Source of the DNA: Isoetes taiwanensis
Taxonomy: Eukaryota; Streptophyta; Lycopodiopsida; Isoetales; Isoetaceae
Assembly (NCBI GenBank): GCA_021234155.1
Contig: JAJEKV010000159.1
Span: 592,466-656,465, forward strand
Length of the DNA stretch: 64,000 nucleotides
Direction: 5' to 3'
Within the stretch, counting starts at the first letter, position 1; each line of letters begins with the position of its first letter. Both the position numbers and the translations under genes were made by a program. Shown piece by piece: positions 46,331 to 60,568 of the stretch. Under the pieces are notes generated by a model that worked only from the letters and a program-made list of their open reading frames with translations, did no database searches and had not been told where the DNA came from.

Positions 46331-48460
46331 AGAGACATTGAGATGGATGCGATTAAATTCTAGCTGCTATATGCAAATGCTATGGACATCTTTGGATGCA
46401 CTAAGGAAAGAAAAACATGGAAACAAAGGCTGGTGGGATGCCGAATGCGTAGAATGCACGAGCCCAATTACTGCGGCTGCATGTACAAGCGAAATGGTAC
46501 AAAGACCTCCTGCCCGAAGAAAGAAAAGAACTTATTTGAAACAAAGGCAGTTAACTTGCTGAATTGGTTTAGTGCGCATCCTAAGACTTTACGAAGCGGA
46601 TGTCACCGCAATACCACAGGCGGACTTAGATCCCGTGGGCTGGTAGATATGATCAAAGAACTATATGCCAAGGATTCCAAGGTATGCCAACAAAACGTTG
46701 TAAATGAGGATCTGTTCGAGAGATTATGAAGTAGAATTTGCTCTCCAAAACATGAGTAACGGAAAGGCAAAAGATTCTGAGGGTTTTTAGTATCGAGCTC
46801 TTTGGAGTGGAGTGGAGACGGTGCCATTGAAGTGATCACAAATTTGATGAACATGGCTGTTAGGCGGGGCACTCGCCACGCGGTTGGAAGACAAAAGCGG
46901 TGGTGATCCCTATCCACAAGTCTGGTGACAAAAGAACAAAATTCTGAGAACCATTTTGGTTGGCGGTATGTTTTGCTAAGCTCTTGGGCAGCTTCTTTGG
47001 AAAAAAACTCAGCTCGTGGGCTGATGATGAGGCGGGCAAGAGAGCAAGATGCCAAGCTGGTTTCGAAAATTTCCTTTGCACCCTAGACCATGCTCTTAGT
47101 CTGCGGGTGTTGTTTGAAAAAAACAAAGAACCCAAGGCAAGCCCTCTATCTTGCATTCATAGATTTCAAAAAGCATTGATCTGATCCCACGAAGAGACTT
47201 GGGTATGAGAATGGAGCAACTTGGTGTTCTGAAGGGATCAGGTGCCATATCCCAACTATACTCACGAGGTAATAGTAAAGTTACCGGTGATATAGCCGAA
47301 GTCAATAACACAATTGGCGCGGCGGGGGTGCCCTTTGTCCCCACTTTGTTCGATACGTATATAGGCGAGCTTGAGGATTGGCTATGTACCAAGGGTTTGT
47401 ATGGCTCTGTGTTAGGTGATTTCCTTGTGCAGCTCCTCCTCTGGCGATGATGTGGTTACGATGGCGAGCAAACGGAAGAAGGCTCCAATCTCATCTTGAC
47501 CATCTGGCTACATTTTGTGAGGCAAAGCACATGAAAGTTAATCGGCAAAATCCAAGGTGATGGTTGTAGGGATGGTTCTCCCGAATTCACATACCGAGGG
47601 GTAGAGCCATGGAATTAGTGGATAACTACAAATATGGAATTCCTCCGCTCAACATCTGATTGGAAGGATTGCATTAAGAAAAGAGTTCAAGGAGGCAAAG
47701 GCAGCTTTTAACAAAAAAGTATGCTATCCGGATGTCCACAGAGCCTCTCTCCAAACCTGGGATCTTAAAAGATCTTGTTTTAGAAACTTGGTCGGAACCC
47801 GATTTTTTTGTATGGTCTACCCAATTTGGGGGCGGGAGCTTCATTGCAAAAATGGGCTCAAGTGGAAATGGTGTTAAAAAAAACCTTTCTGCGGGAAGAA
47901 TTGGGAACCAAAACTCAGGATCCCTATGCAATAGTACTTGCGAGAGTATGCTCCCTCTTGAGCGGAGGCTCAGTATCAAACTTTGAACTTCATCACTTTC
48001 GGGTCAAGTAGCGGCCCGAGGAAGACAAAGTTATCCGGGTTGGCTTTGGATCGTCTGCTGAAGATCGGGATGGTATCACGATGTCAATTTATGGGCTCTT
48101 GTGGGGATTTCTTTGGATCAGCTCCCACACGTATATAGGAACTCGTGATCTTGTGCAAACTCGGGCAATAGGAAAATTATGGGAGAAAGGTTCCCGAATG
48201 GTCACATACATTTCAGAAGTCAATCCTTTGTTGGTATATTCCGAGCAAGGGTATTTGAGTGCTCACATCCCCGGTATTTAAAGCAATGCATAGCGAGATA
48301 TAGAACGAGTTCCCACAAGTTACATGTTGAGACAAAAAGTGATGGTCCGGTACTCAGAAAGATGAAAGGTTTTGTAGGGTGTGTGAGACAACCTTGGTTG
48401 AAGACGAGACTCATACGTTCCTATATTGCCCGGCTTATGAAGATATTCGAGTGAAATTTT
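46330..48460 (+). pseudogene. LINE reverse transcriptase and C-terminal zinc-like motif
   Basis: The polymerase copies the element's RNA at the nick. Visible pieces are VVIPIHKSGDK, the GF..F.TLDHALSLRV block (about 47060), VPFVPTLFDTYIGELEDW (47325-47385) and GDDVVTMAS, where the usual Y-A before DD is lost. The end carries CRVCETTLVEDETHTFLYCP, a Cys/His motif typical of plant LINE C-termini. No RNase H domain was seen. Confidence 0.7.
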
Positions 48461-48666
48461 GCATAATAGATACCAGTTTTTCATCCCTATTACAGCAAGA
48501 TCCAATGAAGTTGGGTCTATATTTTAAGGCGGTAGAAACACACCGTTCTTTGGTTTTAAATCTGTGAACAGAACACATGTACATGTCGCTCCATGACCTT
48601 CAAGGTCCTTAGTGGGCGTGATTTTTAATACATTAATACATTAATTAATTAATAGTGAAAAAAATA

Positions 48667-51045
48667 AAAAAATTCTTTTGCTGAGACAGTTTTACATTAT
48701 GTAAATATGAAGCAGATTAGACTTGACCCCCCTTGATCCATCAGAGCATAACTTTCAAATTTAGGGTATATGCATTTTTTACTATTTTTCTTGTGCAACG
48801 TGGCTGCTATATATTAATGTGGAAAGGATTTAACTGAATTTTATGCCATTGATTTTATATGAATTTTAATGTGAACCATTTATGGTCCATCAAATGATGA
48901 ACCATTTATGGTCCATCAAGGGACAACTCTAGTGTTAATATATCTCAAATGGGAACATGGTTTTATGTTATATTTAATAATATTTACTTGGCATGCAAGG
49001 CTCAAGAATCTTCACCTTTAGGTTTCTCATTTGCCACGTTCTCGAAAGCAAGAAATTCTGCCTTGATGGCGAAGAAGAAGGATGCCAACAAAAATGAAGA
49101 TGTCGATTGTAGCGAAGCGATATGAAGGCTTGCCCGAGATTGCACATGCCATCCGTGACTAATTGAGTTTTTCGGAAAATTATGGACGGATGAACGTGCC
49201 TATAGAAATCGTGGATCCAAGGTTTGCAAAAAGCACTCTTTGAATCCTATATTATAATGTCATAACGTATTAGATTGAATCCAACTCTAAAACTTGGCGC
49301 CCAAATTTGATCTAAAATTTGGATGATCCACATAGCCAAGATTTTTCTTCCTCCTCGCCTTCCTTTCTTTTTACAAATGTCGGTTTGAATGATCGCTTTC
49401 TCAAAGGTTTGATAGCGATGCCTTGCCACAGTTTTTTTTGTTCTTCTTAGCTACTTTTAGGGCTTTTAACAAAAAGCCAATCTTTTGACAATTCATCTTT
49501 CTCTTGGCAGAGGATATGGAAGGAAATGTAATCTTTGCATGGTTTTTTTACCGGGAAGGCTTTTCTCTTGTAGGGTTCTCCACAGAAAAATGAAGGTGTG
49601 TGAAGAAAGCGCTCCGGTTTATAAAGAAACCTTATAAGCAAAAACTTTATGTCCAAGAATGAACAAACGAAGTAAAAAACCCTATGTTTTCAAGTGCTAA
49701 AACATTAGTTGCTTTCGGCTGATCTACGCACTTTAAAAAAATCAGAAAAATTCCCAAATGGAAGAAGTGTTTTCTCGCTTTATTTTCTATTTCTTGGCTT
49801 TTCTTCAAGATCTTGGGGGCATGCACAATTTCTATGGACTGTGATAAAAACAACATCCGCATAAGAGAGCCATGGCATTCCTTTCATCTTTGACATATCA
49901 AAAAGTGTTGCATCATACTTAGCATCAATATCTTCTAAAAAAATTCAAACTTTCATATCACCGCCGGGTTTTAGAGAATCGCGGACCTTTGGTTAATGTT
50001 ACATGTTGAATTATGATTTTAAGCGAAATCATGTTTGCCTACCACAAAGGCAAGTACATAATGCTTGAGATTGCATTTGAAGTGACGATTGATGCTTATA
50101 GTTTTTATGTGCCAAGCCATCTTTGCATGGCAAGCTATGTTTGCTTACAAGTCATTATAACCTAACTATCATGAAAGCAAAATTTGGTCTCTTGGAATAG
50201 GCATGAAGGGGACATGAAATCAGACTCAACTACATATATGTGAGAGGCATAAGTGCTGCATATATATAATGTATACATATAATAAAAAGCTTTTCCTTTA
50301 AGTGCTTTAGTTGATATATAGCAAAACGTGGAAGCATAGCTCATGCCAATGGAGTATTTTGCAAGATGCAAAAGAGTAAGACTTTATTGAACATACTGCA
50401 TGTAAGGTACATTAAGCAAGTGAATGCCATGAGTCTTTTCAAACCTTTCAGTCTTTTGTTTCAAATACTTAAGAATGTGCAAAATGCAAAAATGCTAAAT
50501 ATGCTTATAGCTCTTTCTTTGCAGTGCCTTTGCATGTGATGTGGTTTCATGGAACACACAACTACCTATTTAGGATGTCCTTTATCGCTGGATGGTATGC
50601 ACGGGTTGGAATTTGTGAGATCTATTGAAGCCCTGAATTTCTATTCTTTTTAATATGATCATGTGGGACTTAGCTGATAAAGGATATCAAATTATCATCC
50701 ATTTTTGACAAAGTTACCCCAAGAACTGAGCATTACACATGCATGTTCTACATTGTCCTCAAAGTTATCATATAGAATGTGAGAACATTACTTTTGTTAT
50801 ATAATTTGTTAAACTTGGAATTGTTCTTAATAAATGCACTTATCATTGTAGCATTGATCTACTTTTTAATCACATCCCATCAAGAATGTTTCTCCCTTGA
50901 AATCCATAACTATTTGGTAGAATTTGCTAAATCATCCTGTAGAGGCAAAGCATCATGACACATGTAGTTTTTTCGCTATGTTCCCAAAGAATTATAAACA
51001 GAGTACTTTTTAGCATGCGTGTCTTCAGCAAAAGTAATCCAATGG
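48667..51045. other. AT-rich spacer with unassigned coding-like patches
   Basis: No gene is named. At 49100-49240 a plus-strand frame reads RYEGLPEIAHAIRD then, after a stop, MNVPIEIVDPRFAKSTL, which has protein-like composition. At 49450-49860 minus-strand frames such as GEPYKRKAFPVKKPCKDY look similar. Neither matches a family I can recall. Confidence 0.4.
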
Positions 51046-51236
51046 TTGAAATTTCCCATGCCCCCAAGACAACCAAGATTCTATGTTGGGCTTAAGGTTT
51101 TATGTTTTTTCGTTGGGTCTCTACTTGTCCGCTGAGATTTTATTCCTGTCTTTGCACTTATACTTGTATTTGATTCTTTGATTAAATAAAGTCTGACGTC
51201 CTTCAACAAAAAAAAAAAAAAGAAAAAGAAAAAAAA
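51046..51236 (+). mobile_element. 3' end of an L1-type LINE with poly(A) tail
   Basis: The sequence ends TTGATTAAATAAAGTCTGACGTCCTTCAAC and then an A-rich tail with G interruptions (51209-51238). The T/G-rich stretch before it (TTATGTTTTTTCGTTGGGTC, ACTTGTATTTGATTC) and the AATAAA signal are typical of plant LINE 3' ends. The 5' part is not recognisable, as expected for a 5'-truncated insertion. I could not define the target duplication. Confidence 0.55.
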
Positions 51237-51239
51237 AGA

Positions 51240-54200
51240 GGGTATGTGTTGTGATAGATGATAGGTGTGTGTGTATCATCTGTGGTCTTAGCCCAATTTA
51301 TTGGAATGAAGACTCCTTCAAAACTTTATTTAACTCTATTGTACTTATATTTCTACTATTTATGCTCCCTGTAAACCACCTGTTGCCTATGTCCAGCTTG
51401 ATTTATCCAAAGAGATTCCATCTAATATTCCCCTATAATAATTGCTTTGGCCAAAAAAGCTGTTTTGATTTGAGATATTGGCTAGTTTTACCTCCAAATT
51501 GCACCAAATGCTTATCTAGGCATTTTAGTATGCCGATTGCAAGACAGGGCATGAATTCTGGATGATTTGAAGGTGAAAGAAGGTCCCAAAGAAATAGTAT
51601 GTGGCTTTGGTCTCTGACAAAAAACACTAATATGGAGAAAGAGTCGCTTATCCCATGGACCGCAGAGTAAATGGCAAGTAAAAAGAATTGCAAGGAAAAA
51701 CTTGAAAGAGAACTTCAAAATTCACCAACCTTGCAAAGAAAAAGCATTATTAGTAATAGAAGCCCTTCAATCACAACTCAATTAACTAATGTTGAAGGAT
51801 ATAGATTGAAAGGTAAGGGCTAAGGTTACTTTTTGATGCTAATGACACTCTAGATCTCCACTCCACTCTATCTTCAAATTTCTAGAGACTCTAAGTCTCT
51901 ATCCTCCTAATTTCATCCTCGGGCTGCTCTTCAAACAAAATCGGCTACACTTCAACAACTTGGCGTACCAGCCAAAGGCATGAGAGACTCTGTATTGAGG
52001 AAATCTCAAACAAGCAACAATTAAAAACTCAATGAAATTAAAGAAAGGAAAAGGTCCCATAGTGTCCAAGGTTGATGTAACCGTTGTATGCAATAATAAA
52101 ACAGGATCAGCCGCTAATCTAAGTGCTAACTCAACAAAAAAGACAGATCCACACAGATTCCTTGCTAAGAAGTCTCAAGCCCCCATTCCCTATCTCTAAA
52201 GATAGCTAGCAACAAAGAGGGATTACTCAACATATCTCAAAAAGGGCAAAATCTATATATCATCCTCCTGAGGATGATAAGGAGGTACTCTTTTTGTTCT
52301 TCAATTTTGCTTTTTAAGCAATAATCCTGCACTAAATGGATCAACACCTGCATTCAAAATAAAAAAGGGGTCATTGGGCTTTTGTAAGTCAATGTGAGGG
52401 GGTAGGCTAGCATTTTGCAGGCTTCAATGGATCTTGTAAAAAGCCTCAGGTATGGTGTCAAAACCTTCTTTGTTTCTCTGTAGGCTTCAAAGATTATCTA
52501 AACTCAGGTCCTACCGCTTAATCCCCCCATAAAAAAGAGCAACCAAACTAGATGCAAAGTGTGGTTAGGCACCTTGTGCACTTAGCACTTGATAAGATAG
52601 CAATTAAACCTTTCAAATATATGGAATTGTTTCACCATTTTTGATATAAAGTTCTCAGTTCAAAGACCAAATCTTGTGGTTCAAGAAGCACTAAACCGGG
52701 CTAAAATTTCTTGACAATTTCCTCCAAGTGTTAGCACCTCATCACTAATCACATACTCTAACCAAGCTCTAACCTCTTCATTCTCTTAAAGCATTTTCTT
52801 AAATTCAACAAACTTACTTCCCTTCTTGTAGCCACATCTTCTTTGTAATATTCTTCAAAGGTTTTAGGAAAGTTATTGGGTGCATTGATGCTTGGGTCAA
52901 AAGTAGGAAATGGGTAGGAATACGAGCTCAAAATATGTGCATATGCCTGAACCATTTGGCGGGGTAACAGGAAGTGGTGAGGGATGATTCGGGATTTTCC
53001 TCGTGGCTCGGCATGTTGGCTTGCATCAACAATTCTCCTAGGAGGCCACCAGTTCCAAGATCCGTGATGTGATCTCGGTAGAACCTCAAGATGTTGAAGG
53101 TATTCCGGCAAACCTTCAACCTTAATGGTTGAGAACCTTCAAGCTTTGCTTAAGGCAACCAACTGGGCTAAATCCCCGCGACAAATCAGCTCAAATTTGC
53201 TTGTAACAAGCTATCCCTAAACAAAAGAAAAACCCAGCTGCCAAACTTTGATTCTTTGAATGAGATGAGAGGTTGTTTTTGATGGGGAACAATTGCAATA
53301 GGTCCTCAGGAGACTCTGGAAGACTCTTGCAAAAGTCAGCAAAATGAAGCTAACGTGAAATAGGTGAAAATGCCTCTGACTGGGTCAATTTTTTGGTCAA
53401 TAGCACTAGGGAGAGCTCAAGTTTGCGTGATGAGAAAATGTGAGGAATCTTTTCGAGTTTCTTTCTTTGACACCCTCTCTAACCCTATAGGACACGTGCA
53501 TCATGTTGAAACAAATGTAGTTTGTTGTTGTGTGTATAAATGCCATTTTTTGCGAGATTTTTTGTGACAAATCAAATGAATAGAGAACAAGCTTTGAGTT
53601 AAGGCTTAACATAAGTTTTTTTTGACTTTTTATACAAGGAAATAGCTTGCTAGAGATGGGTACAGAGCTGTGGTGAACAAACCTAACACAAAATCTTGTT
53701 TGGCTAATTTTTGATTTTTAGAAGGAATTGGGCAGAACTTAACAATGCAAATATTGAGTGTGCACTCTAGATTAAATTTAAGCTGAAGATAACTCATGGG
53801 TACAAACCATAGATACTTTTGCTAAGCTGAGAGACTCGCTAATCGCTACAAAGATGATGTATTTCACCAACACTCAACTTCGATCAATACAATGCAATAT
53901 CTTTCACCAGGAATAACAAATTACTAATCGTGATATTTTACAGGCCGTAATGACTTTTAGCTAAACTGCACTGAGCATATTGCATCCCAAAACTTTCCTG
54001 TAGTTTAGCTAAACCCCTACACATTTTTCATCCTGGCACTTCTAGCGTTAGCTAAACTACAATCCCAATCATCATCCCATAAATTTCTAAGTAAGTGATG
54101 TGGCCAAATGTGAAAATATGTGTCTCAAATTACTATACTTTTCAATTGTTTCCACTTATTTTAGCTTTATTTTCTTTTTGTGGAAAACATTCTAAATAAT

Positions 54201-57200
54201 GTCTGCTAGCAAAGTCTAGTGGGACTCCAAATTAATTCATATAATGCTATGGTGAAATCTTCCTAACCTACTAATCATATATTTCATATAAACTAGAATG
54301 ATGCTATTGTTAAAGTAGCCCAAACCCATTTTAAAAAGTGCCTCTATGGTTTGGCTTAAACAAATACAAAAATTCCCCACTCACTTACTTTCCTCAAGCG
54401 CTTGGGCTAAAGAGCCTGTGGTTGAAAGTACCCAAAAAAGATAAGCTTAAAATTATTATTTTTTCCTGCAACTTTTCCATTTACTTTACTGTAAATTTTT
54501 TTTAAAATAAAGGTAAAAACGCCAAATAGGCTAAGTTTAGCCTCTGTCTCCAGGTATGTTCCTTCACCCAACTTGAAATTTTCATTCAAAGGTTCTAAGG
54601 TTCATAATGAATGAATTTCCCCAAAGGATAAATGATACAAAGAAAACCTATGAAATGTATGAATCAAAGATAATACATAACTTCCGCTGATGGTATGAGA
54701 CTTCCTATCAGATCGGGGATCTTCAAAGAACGCCAAGCGCGTTTTTGTGCTGGGTGCGGTGGCAAAATGCAGGTCACCCAACCCAACAAGATGCCGCCGG
54801 ATTTGATCACTCATACCGCGGGTGCTCCAAGAATTCCCGCCGCCGGGGCTTCCACTAATCCCTTTAAACCCGACACCCTAGCCCATTCTTGATGAATCCA
54901 CCTGATTTTGGCCTTTTTCTACCTGCTAGAATCTTCTAGACCTCGGGTGAAATAGTCAGCTTGAGGCCTAGAGCTACATACTTTCAAATTGATGTCCCCC
55001 TTTTCTTTCTCAATAATAAACCCCTTTCAGATGGCTTCTTTGTTCTGCGGTATCCGCGTAGCATTAAAATCTAAGTTTTTTACTATTCTTAGTGCGAGAT
55101 TCTCTTGGCACAAAAAAAAGGTTAAATCGCTTTTGGCTGTTAGGATTTCAACTCAGCATACGTGATTTTTGATCTTTTGCTATGAATTTAGGGTTCTTTT
55201 GATTTAAAAACCGCCAGATGAATTATCCGGCAGCGCTCAGCAAAAAATAGGTTCGAGTTGATTTTACCGCCACAAAATGTAGCTGGGCTAAAGAAATGAA
55301 GGTGTGGTTGGTTTGTGTGGGTAACTAAAACTAATTTTGCAAGAATGAAGTGTGGCGCGCATCCCGAGAAATCTAATCTAAATCAAGGATGATGTGCTTC
55401 AAAATGAGTAGTTTTGATCACCTTTTAGCATGTTTCTTTTTGCTAGCTGTGGAAAAACAAATTTGAAAATAAACTTCAACTTCCTCCACCTTTTGGGTCC
55501 TTCCATGGCCAAGGTGATGCGGCATAAGGGAAGGATGAGGACTTGGCAAATGGTGGAGATGATGGCAGGCTGGTGGGAAGGCAAGGTGTCAAAGAAATTC
55601 CCCTTGTGGTCAAATCTTGGATGAAGTGTAACAAAGTGTGAATGATTAATGCGTGTTAGGCAGGACTTGGGTGGATGATGTGGGATGTGAGGTGTGCATG
55701 GATTCTTTTGATGGTGAGGGTGGCACCAAATGGTGACTTCTGCACCTCACCCAGCCTTTTTTCTCTGAGGTGAAATAAATTTAGGCTCTTTTGAGACTTT
55801 GGTCTCTTTTGACCATTACTTTGGTCTTGAACTAAAGATGGGATGTGGATTTTAATCTCTTCTCCCTTCTTTTCTTTTAGAGAGAGAGAGTGGCCTTTTC
55901 TCAAACTCTCATGTGTATTGGTGGGATGGATTATGAAAGTGCGTGTGTGTGTGATGTACATGATGCATGTAGAGTGCTGTGGTGTGGCGCGTAGTGTGGA
56001 GATTTGACCTAGGCACTTTGAGCTGCGGGAAACATGGATGAATGGGATGAAGGGAAGGGGTGGGCGAAGTGTGAGTAAGGCGGATGGAGAAATGCCTCTC
56101 TTTGAGCCAAGAACTCTAAGATAGTGCGCTAAAATCTCAAAAAGGTGACAAGATAACATACTCCTTTGGGGTCTTCCAATCTTTGACTAGGGTCTCTCTC
56201 TTGACTTCTTCCTAACCTTGGACTCCAGCAAGTGCATTACTCTTTGCCAACTTGAATGCTCCTTTGAATGCTCCCCAGCCAGCCAGTGCTAGATTGCTCT
56301 CTCTGGCACCTAAACAAATGAGCCCAAATAGAAAGCAGGTCTCTGCAGCGTATCTCTTGGACTTTCAGGATTTCTTGGTAAGTTAGGCCTACATGTATGC
56401 TGAAATTCCAGCCCTTTCTTCTTGTAATAGCCATAAACAGACAAGCTTGAAAACCCTCATGGTTACTCGGGCAGTAATATCTAGAAGGCACCAACATTTC
56501 ATTTTTTATCGGCTTCATGTTAGGAAACTAGAAAGCCAGCAATACATCCAAGAGGGAAAAGTGATATGCAACACATTACAGTACATACTGCAAACATGTC
56601 CATCTTCAAATCTTTAATAAAATATGATGCTCCAAGTAAACCAAGCTCGCCTTTTTGCAGCCCTCCTCATTCTTACAGCCAAATGACCCCCCACAAAGAA
56701 ACCTTTCCATGGGAAGGAAAAAATGTGGAACGTATAAAATGGTAGAAATCACATAAAGGCAGATTTGTAATCCTTACCGCCTTCAAGAATTACCTCTCCG
56801 CCTCATCCAATAGCAAAATAACAAAAATTTTGCCTATTTTTCTCTTATCTTCAACGCTAAAGCCTCCCCCTATAAGGATCTTGGGCTTGGCACCCTAGAA
56901 GGGCAAAATCACACTCTCTCCCCAAGCATACCCTGTGAGTCTTTCTCGTGGGCCCTCTCCTCTCGCAGAACGTTAAGCAAAAGCCACACAAAGCAACACA
57001 GCAGGTGTTAAGTATCCCCAATATCTAGCATAAATATCGCCTAAAAATGAATAGCAATCAAGCAGGAAGCCGCTGAAATGACATAATCCTGTTTTTCCAG
57101 CCGCTAATTGAAGTTTGTTCTCGCGAAATTCATCGAAAAGAAACCGCATTCCTTATGTAGCCGCTCTTTGCCTTATCATCATCTCCGGCGGGGAACCAAT

Positions 57201-58779
57201 CCATACCGAAACCTTAGAGTTCCACGCTGATCATTGCATACGTCCTCCTTTGGTTTTTTGCTTTTTCTATTAAACCTAATATTTGAAACCCAAAACTAAA
57301 AACATGCAAAATACAAAAGTTTCTCCCATATAAATCCAGCCATACGACATTTTCCCTTCTTTCTTTTAAATCAATGGCTAAATAAAATGGGTGCCACTCT
57401 GTGAAATTAGTACCCCAGTGAATACGCCCTCCAAGAACCCATGAAAACCATGCCAAAAAAAAGTTTATAAAATCACAAAAACCCCTCCTAAAGCTAGATA
57501 TATGTGAGTAAAGATGTATCTAACCATTGTCAACACACATATGCTAAAGAGGTATTTGAAAGAGGCACAAAAGCATACATAAAGTGGGAATCACATGATT
57601 AGAGCTGACTGGGGTTTTTAACACTAGCTCTGTAAATAAAGTATTTTGTTTAATTTTTACATTAATGCTTTTAGCTTATACAAGCACAAAATCCTATGTA
57701 GGTGGATCTTTTTCCAAGATTCATGGTTTACAAACTTAAACCCGATCAACATCTACTTTAGTTATGGTGGTGCAAATATGCCACGGGATGATGATATCAT
57801 GGTGCTTTAAATAGTACGAAAGCATGATCTCCATTCTAAAAAGTTTTTTCAATGAAGGTAAGACATCATGTCTTTCATAAGCAGTACAGCCAAAACGTAA
57901 AGTTTTAGATTTTACCAAAATGGATTTGATATTCGTAATAAGTGGGCTCCTCGCATGAAAATAGACAGCAAAAGTTTGCTCCCCATTCATCTTAGTAGTT
58001 TATTAATGGTATAGAGTGGGTAATGCATTACTGTAGGCTACCCAAAATGGAAAACATAGGGAATATCCATTTATAACGCCCCACCCCTGCAAAGAAAATC
58101 TGTGTTACGTTGGGCTAGTGTACCATCGAGAGCGACGTAGTGAAGCAGCACCTCAGCCTTGCCTGGTGAAAAACTCCAGCTTAGCAAAAAACCCGAGCAA
58201 GGGCTACATGTACGCAAGGGGGTCGCTAAATCTTTTTTCCTACAAGGCAAAAAAAAAAGAACCACGCCCACGAGAATACCGGCTGGGCGATCACCCCTGT
58301 GACCTGTACATCACCAATAAAAACCAATACGGTAGTAAAAAAACCCCGAAACTATGCTGGCTGGCCATGCATGCCATGGCTAAAAACAACATTTAGGACC
58401 TCAAAAAGTGAGGACCGCACATGCATGCCAATGACAAAAAAATAATAACATTTACACACATACACAAGGGTGGGGAATCAAGGGAACAAACCGGCTGAAA
58501 GTAGAGAAAAACGAGTAGTCGGCGAACTCCCTCGCAAGAAATAGCGATTCCCCAAATGAACGACAAAATGTGCATGCAATGTATGCATGCATGGGTGATG
58601 AGCAGCCAGTTTATTCTCGAGAATAAATGTACTCAATCCGGTTTAATTCGACATGCATTCTCAATAAGGGCTCACATGAAAACAAACAAAAGCTTCAAAT
58701 AAAAAGAGAACTTCCCTTATCAAAATGGGATCGAGAGGGCTTTGGCGGCTGGAAGGATGGCCACAAAAAGGATATCACG
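51240..58779. other. Long AT-rich stretch without a recognised gene
   Basis: The frames here are short and unrecognised. The longest (55656-56159, minus, 167 codons) is low-complexity with GTGTGT and GAGAGA microsatellite DNA beneath it. A minus-strand frame at 52758-53111 (FPTFDPSINAPNNFPKTFEE) and a plus-strand frame at 54695-54892 (RFCAGCGGKMQVTQPNKMPP) have protein-like composition but match nothing I can name. Near 58570-58590 GCATGCAATGTATGCATGCATGG recalls the ATGCATGC words of 42.7-43.05 kb. Confidence 0.45.
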
Positions 58780-60462
58780 TGACGCCCCTCAATATATGCA
58801 CACATCCTACTGCATACACGCAGGGACTTTCCCTCCTGGCGGCGTCTCACGCAAGGCGAGCAGGCCCTCCGGCCTCGTCAATACCCGCGAAATGAGGCCC
58901 GGAAAGAAGGACATCAAGGGGTCATTCCTCGCCCACGCTTCTTCACAATGGGCTCCTAATACAAGTAAGCACATGAATACAAGGTTAGTATATACAACAG
59001 GAATCATATATAAATAACCCCTGATGAGGGGTGGGCAGCGATCCATCCTGGCGTACTTAAATCTGGCAAGATGCATCTAATTAAGAAAACACCCCAAAAC
59101 CCAGTGCCTCTACCCTCGCTCCTCGACTCTAGTGAGGAGCTTACACCGGCCTACTGGTCTCTGTGAGGTATGGTGGCCGGCCGTGGCATAGAACGCTCTG
59201 GGCCAGGGTTGTCCTTTTTTCACTCCATCCCCTCACCTCCGTGCACACACTCTTGCGTATACCACCCACGCTATGGTTTCGCTTATATAGTTCTCCTGGA
59301 GACTTGAAAACTCAAGGTACTCACCCTTTGAGCCTACCGAACCATGGGGCGGTGTTGGGGAAGCGCCCTTCTGCAGAGATCGAAGGTTGGTTCCATGGTG
59401 GAGTTTTTTAGAGAAATTATGCCGCCAGCCGTAATTCCCCGTGATCCATCACCCAAACTTTACTCAAATCTCTAAATCTACTAAAATGCGCATGATGCCC
59501 CATGCCTGCCGCCAAGGCACCATCAGCACTCCAGGAGTGTCGCATCTAAGGCAATCTCGTGGCCTCCACGGGACCTGCATCTTCCCAGCCTCCACTGTGA
59601 GGGAGTCCCCGTGAGCCTTTTATGCTCATAGCGAGACCCCACCCCCACTTCCACCACATCAACAAGTGGTCCCTTTGTCCGTGCTGCTTTAATCTATAGC
59701 TGCCTATGACCAAGTGGGCCTTTGCATAGGCCAAACTAGTAGTGTTAGCTAAATTACCAGGGAGGCATTCTAGTACTCCAACCCAGAGGCCTCTACCCCC
59801 TTTTTAAATCACCTTCGCTTAATCGGAACCATCTAACTAATTCAGTAGAGCACCAATTCCAGTAGCAATGTGAGGCCATTCAGTAACTGAAAAGTATTCC
59901 TAGTTACCAAAGAAGGGAAGTTAATCTCAACCAAACTAGTCGGGCGTACACCGTGAGTAGTATTATTCTAGCCAATTTGTAAGTTAAACTACCATCGACC
60001 AGTTGTTTCTCGTACTGGACCCGGTGCTTGTCAAGCCCCATGTTGTTGGTCAGACCACCAAGTGTTTGCATGCAGGAGGTGTCTTGGGCGACAAAGATGT
60101 TCAAGAATCATATCCCTTTTTGCGCCGCCTCCTTGCGCCGTGGCCGGGTCGAAGATGGGGTAGGGATGGGGTGCTCGCCAGGGCTCCCGCTCTTTATGTA
60201 AACCCCATGCCGGGCCAAGGCACTCTTCAGATATTATGCCAAGTGGGTGCCTCTTCCCACCACATTAGGTAATTTCATGCCAGCAAGTATCATTTAGATA
60301 ATACTATCCTTTATAATTCAATTTGTATATAGCGAATTAAATCCTTCTTTCTGTGGTCAACCCCCAGGTTATCAATAATACATAACACTCAAGATGGCTG
60401 TGATTCCATAATCGATGGATCGCATGTCAATATATTTATACGAGCCGAGGCTTACCGTATTA
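58780..60462 (-). repeat. 3' LTR of chromovirus element 2
   Basis: It parallels 8216-9817 from TGACGCCCCTCAATATATGC onward: GGGACTTTCCCTCC, GAAATGAGGCCCGGAAAGAAGGACA, ATATATAAATAACC, GCGATCCATCC, CATCTAATTAAGAAAACACCC and CTAGGGTTGTCC-like words occur in order. The inner end lies at the tract TATTCTCCCTCCTGTG (60463-60478), the polypurine tract on the minus strand. Confidence 0.7.
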
Positions 60463-60568
60463 TATTCTCCCTCCTGTGAATTCAATGCCGCCCCTCAAAG
60501 ATTCCAGGCGCTAGCTACAAATATAGGTATGAAATTAGGATTATGAAGGAAGGTAATCTTCTTTCATA

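Larger units (their letters stand above)
44800..48660 (+). mobile_element. Non-LTR retrotransposon (LINE), degraded
   Basis: Plus-strand order is ORF1-like, endonuclease, reverse transcriptase, C-terminal Cys/His motif and a short-repeat tail. An ORF1-like segment (44870-45345) has IEELQTKLANLVVDTKE, then RPILIKFRSCGS and later EIRKREWSKVKEARARRDS. The endonuclease begins MAWNVR (about 45426) and shows AGDFNAE near 45868. The RT has VVIPIHKSGDK (46897-46931), CQAGFENFLCTLDHALSLRV, FVPTLFDTYIGELEDWL and GDDVVTMAS near 47447. The C-terminus shows HTFLYCPAYEDIR (about 48410). The tail near 48629-48654 is ATTAATACATTAATTAATT, a short repeat rather than poly(A). Stops and frame changes are frequent throughout. 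The clade (RTE, CR1/L2 or L1) is uncertain. Confidence 0.8.

Noticed and set aside
54695-54892. Small protein with CAGCGG zinc-like motif
   Set aside because: It has a single CxxC and no partner pair, and the frame is short and isolated.
55656-56159. 167-codon minus-strand open frame
   Set aside because: It lies over GA and GT microsatellite DNA, has repetitive composition and shows no domain-like pattern.
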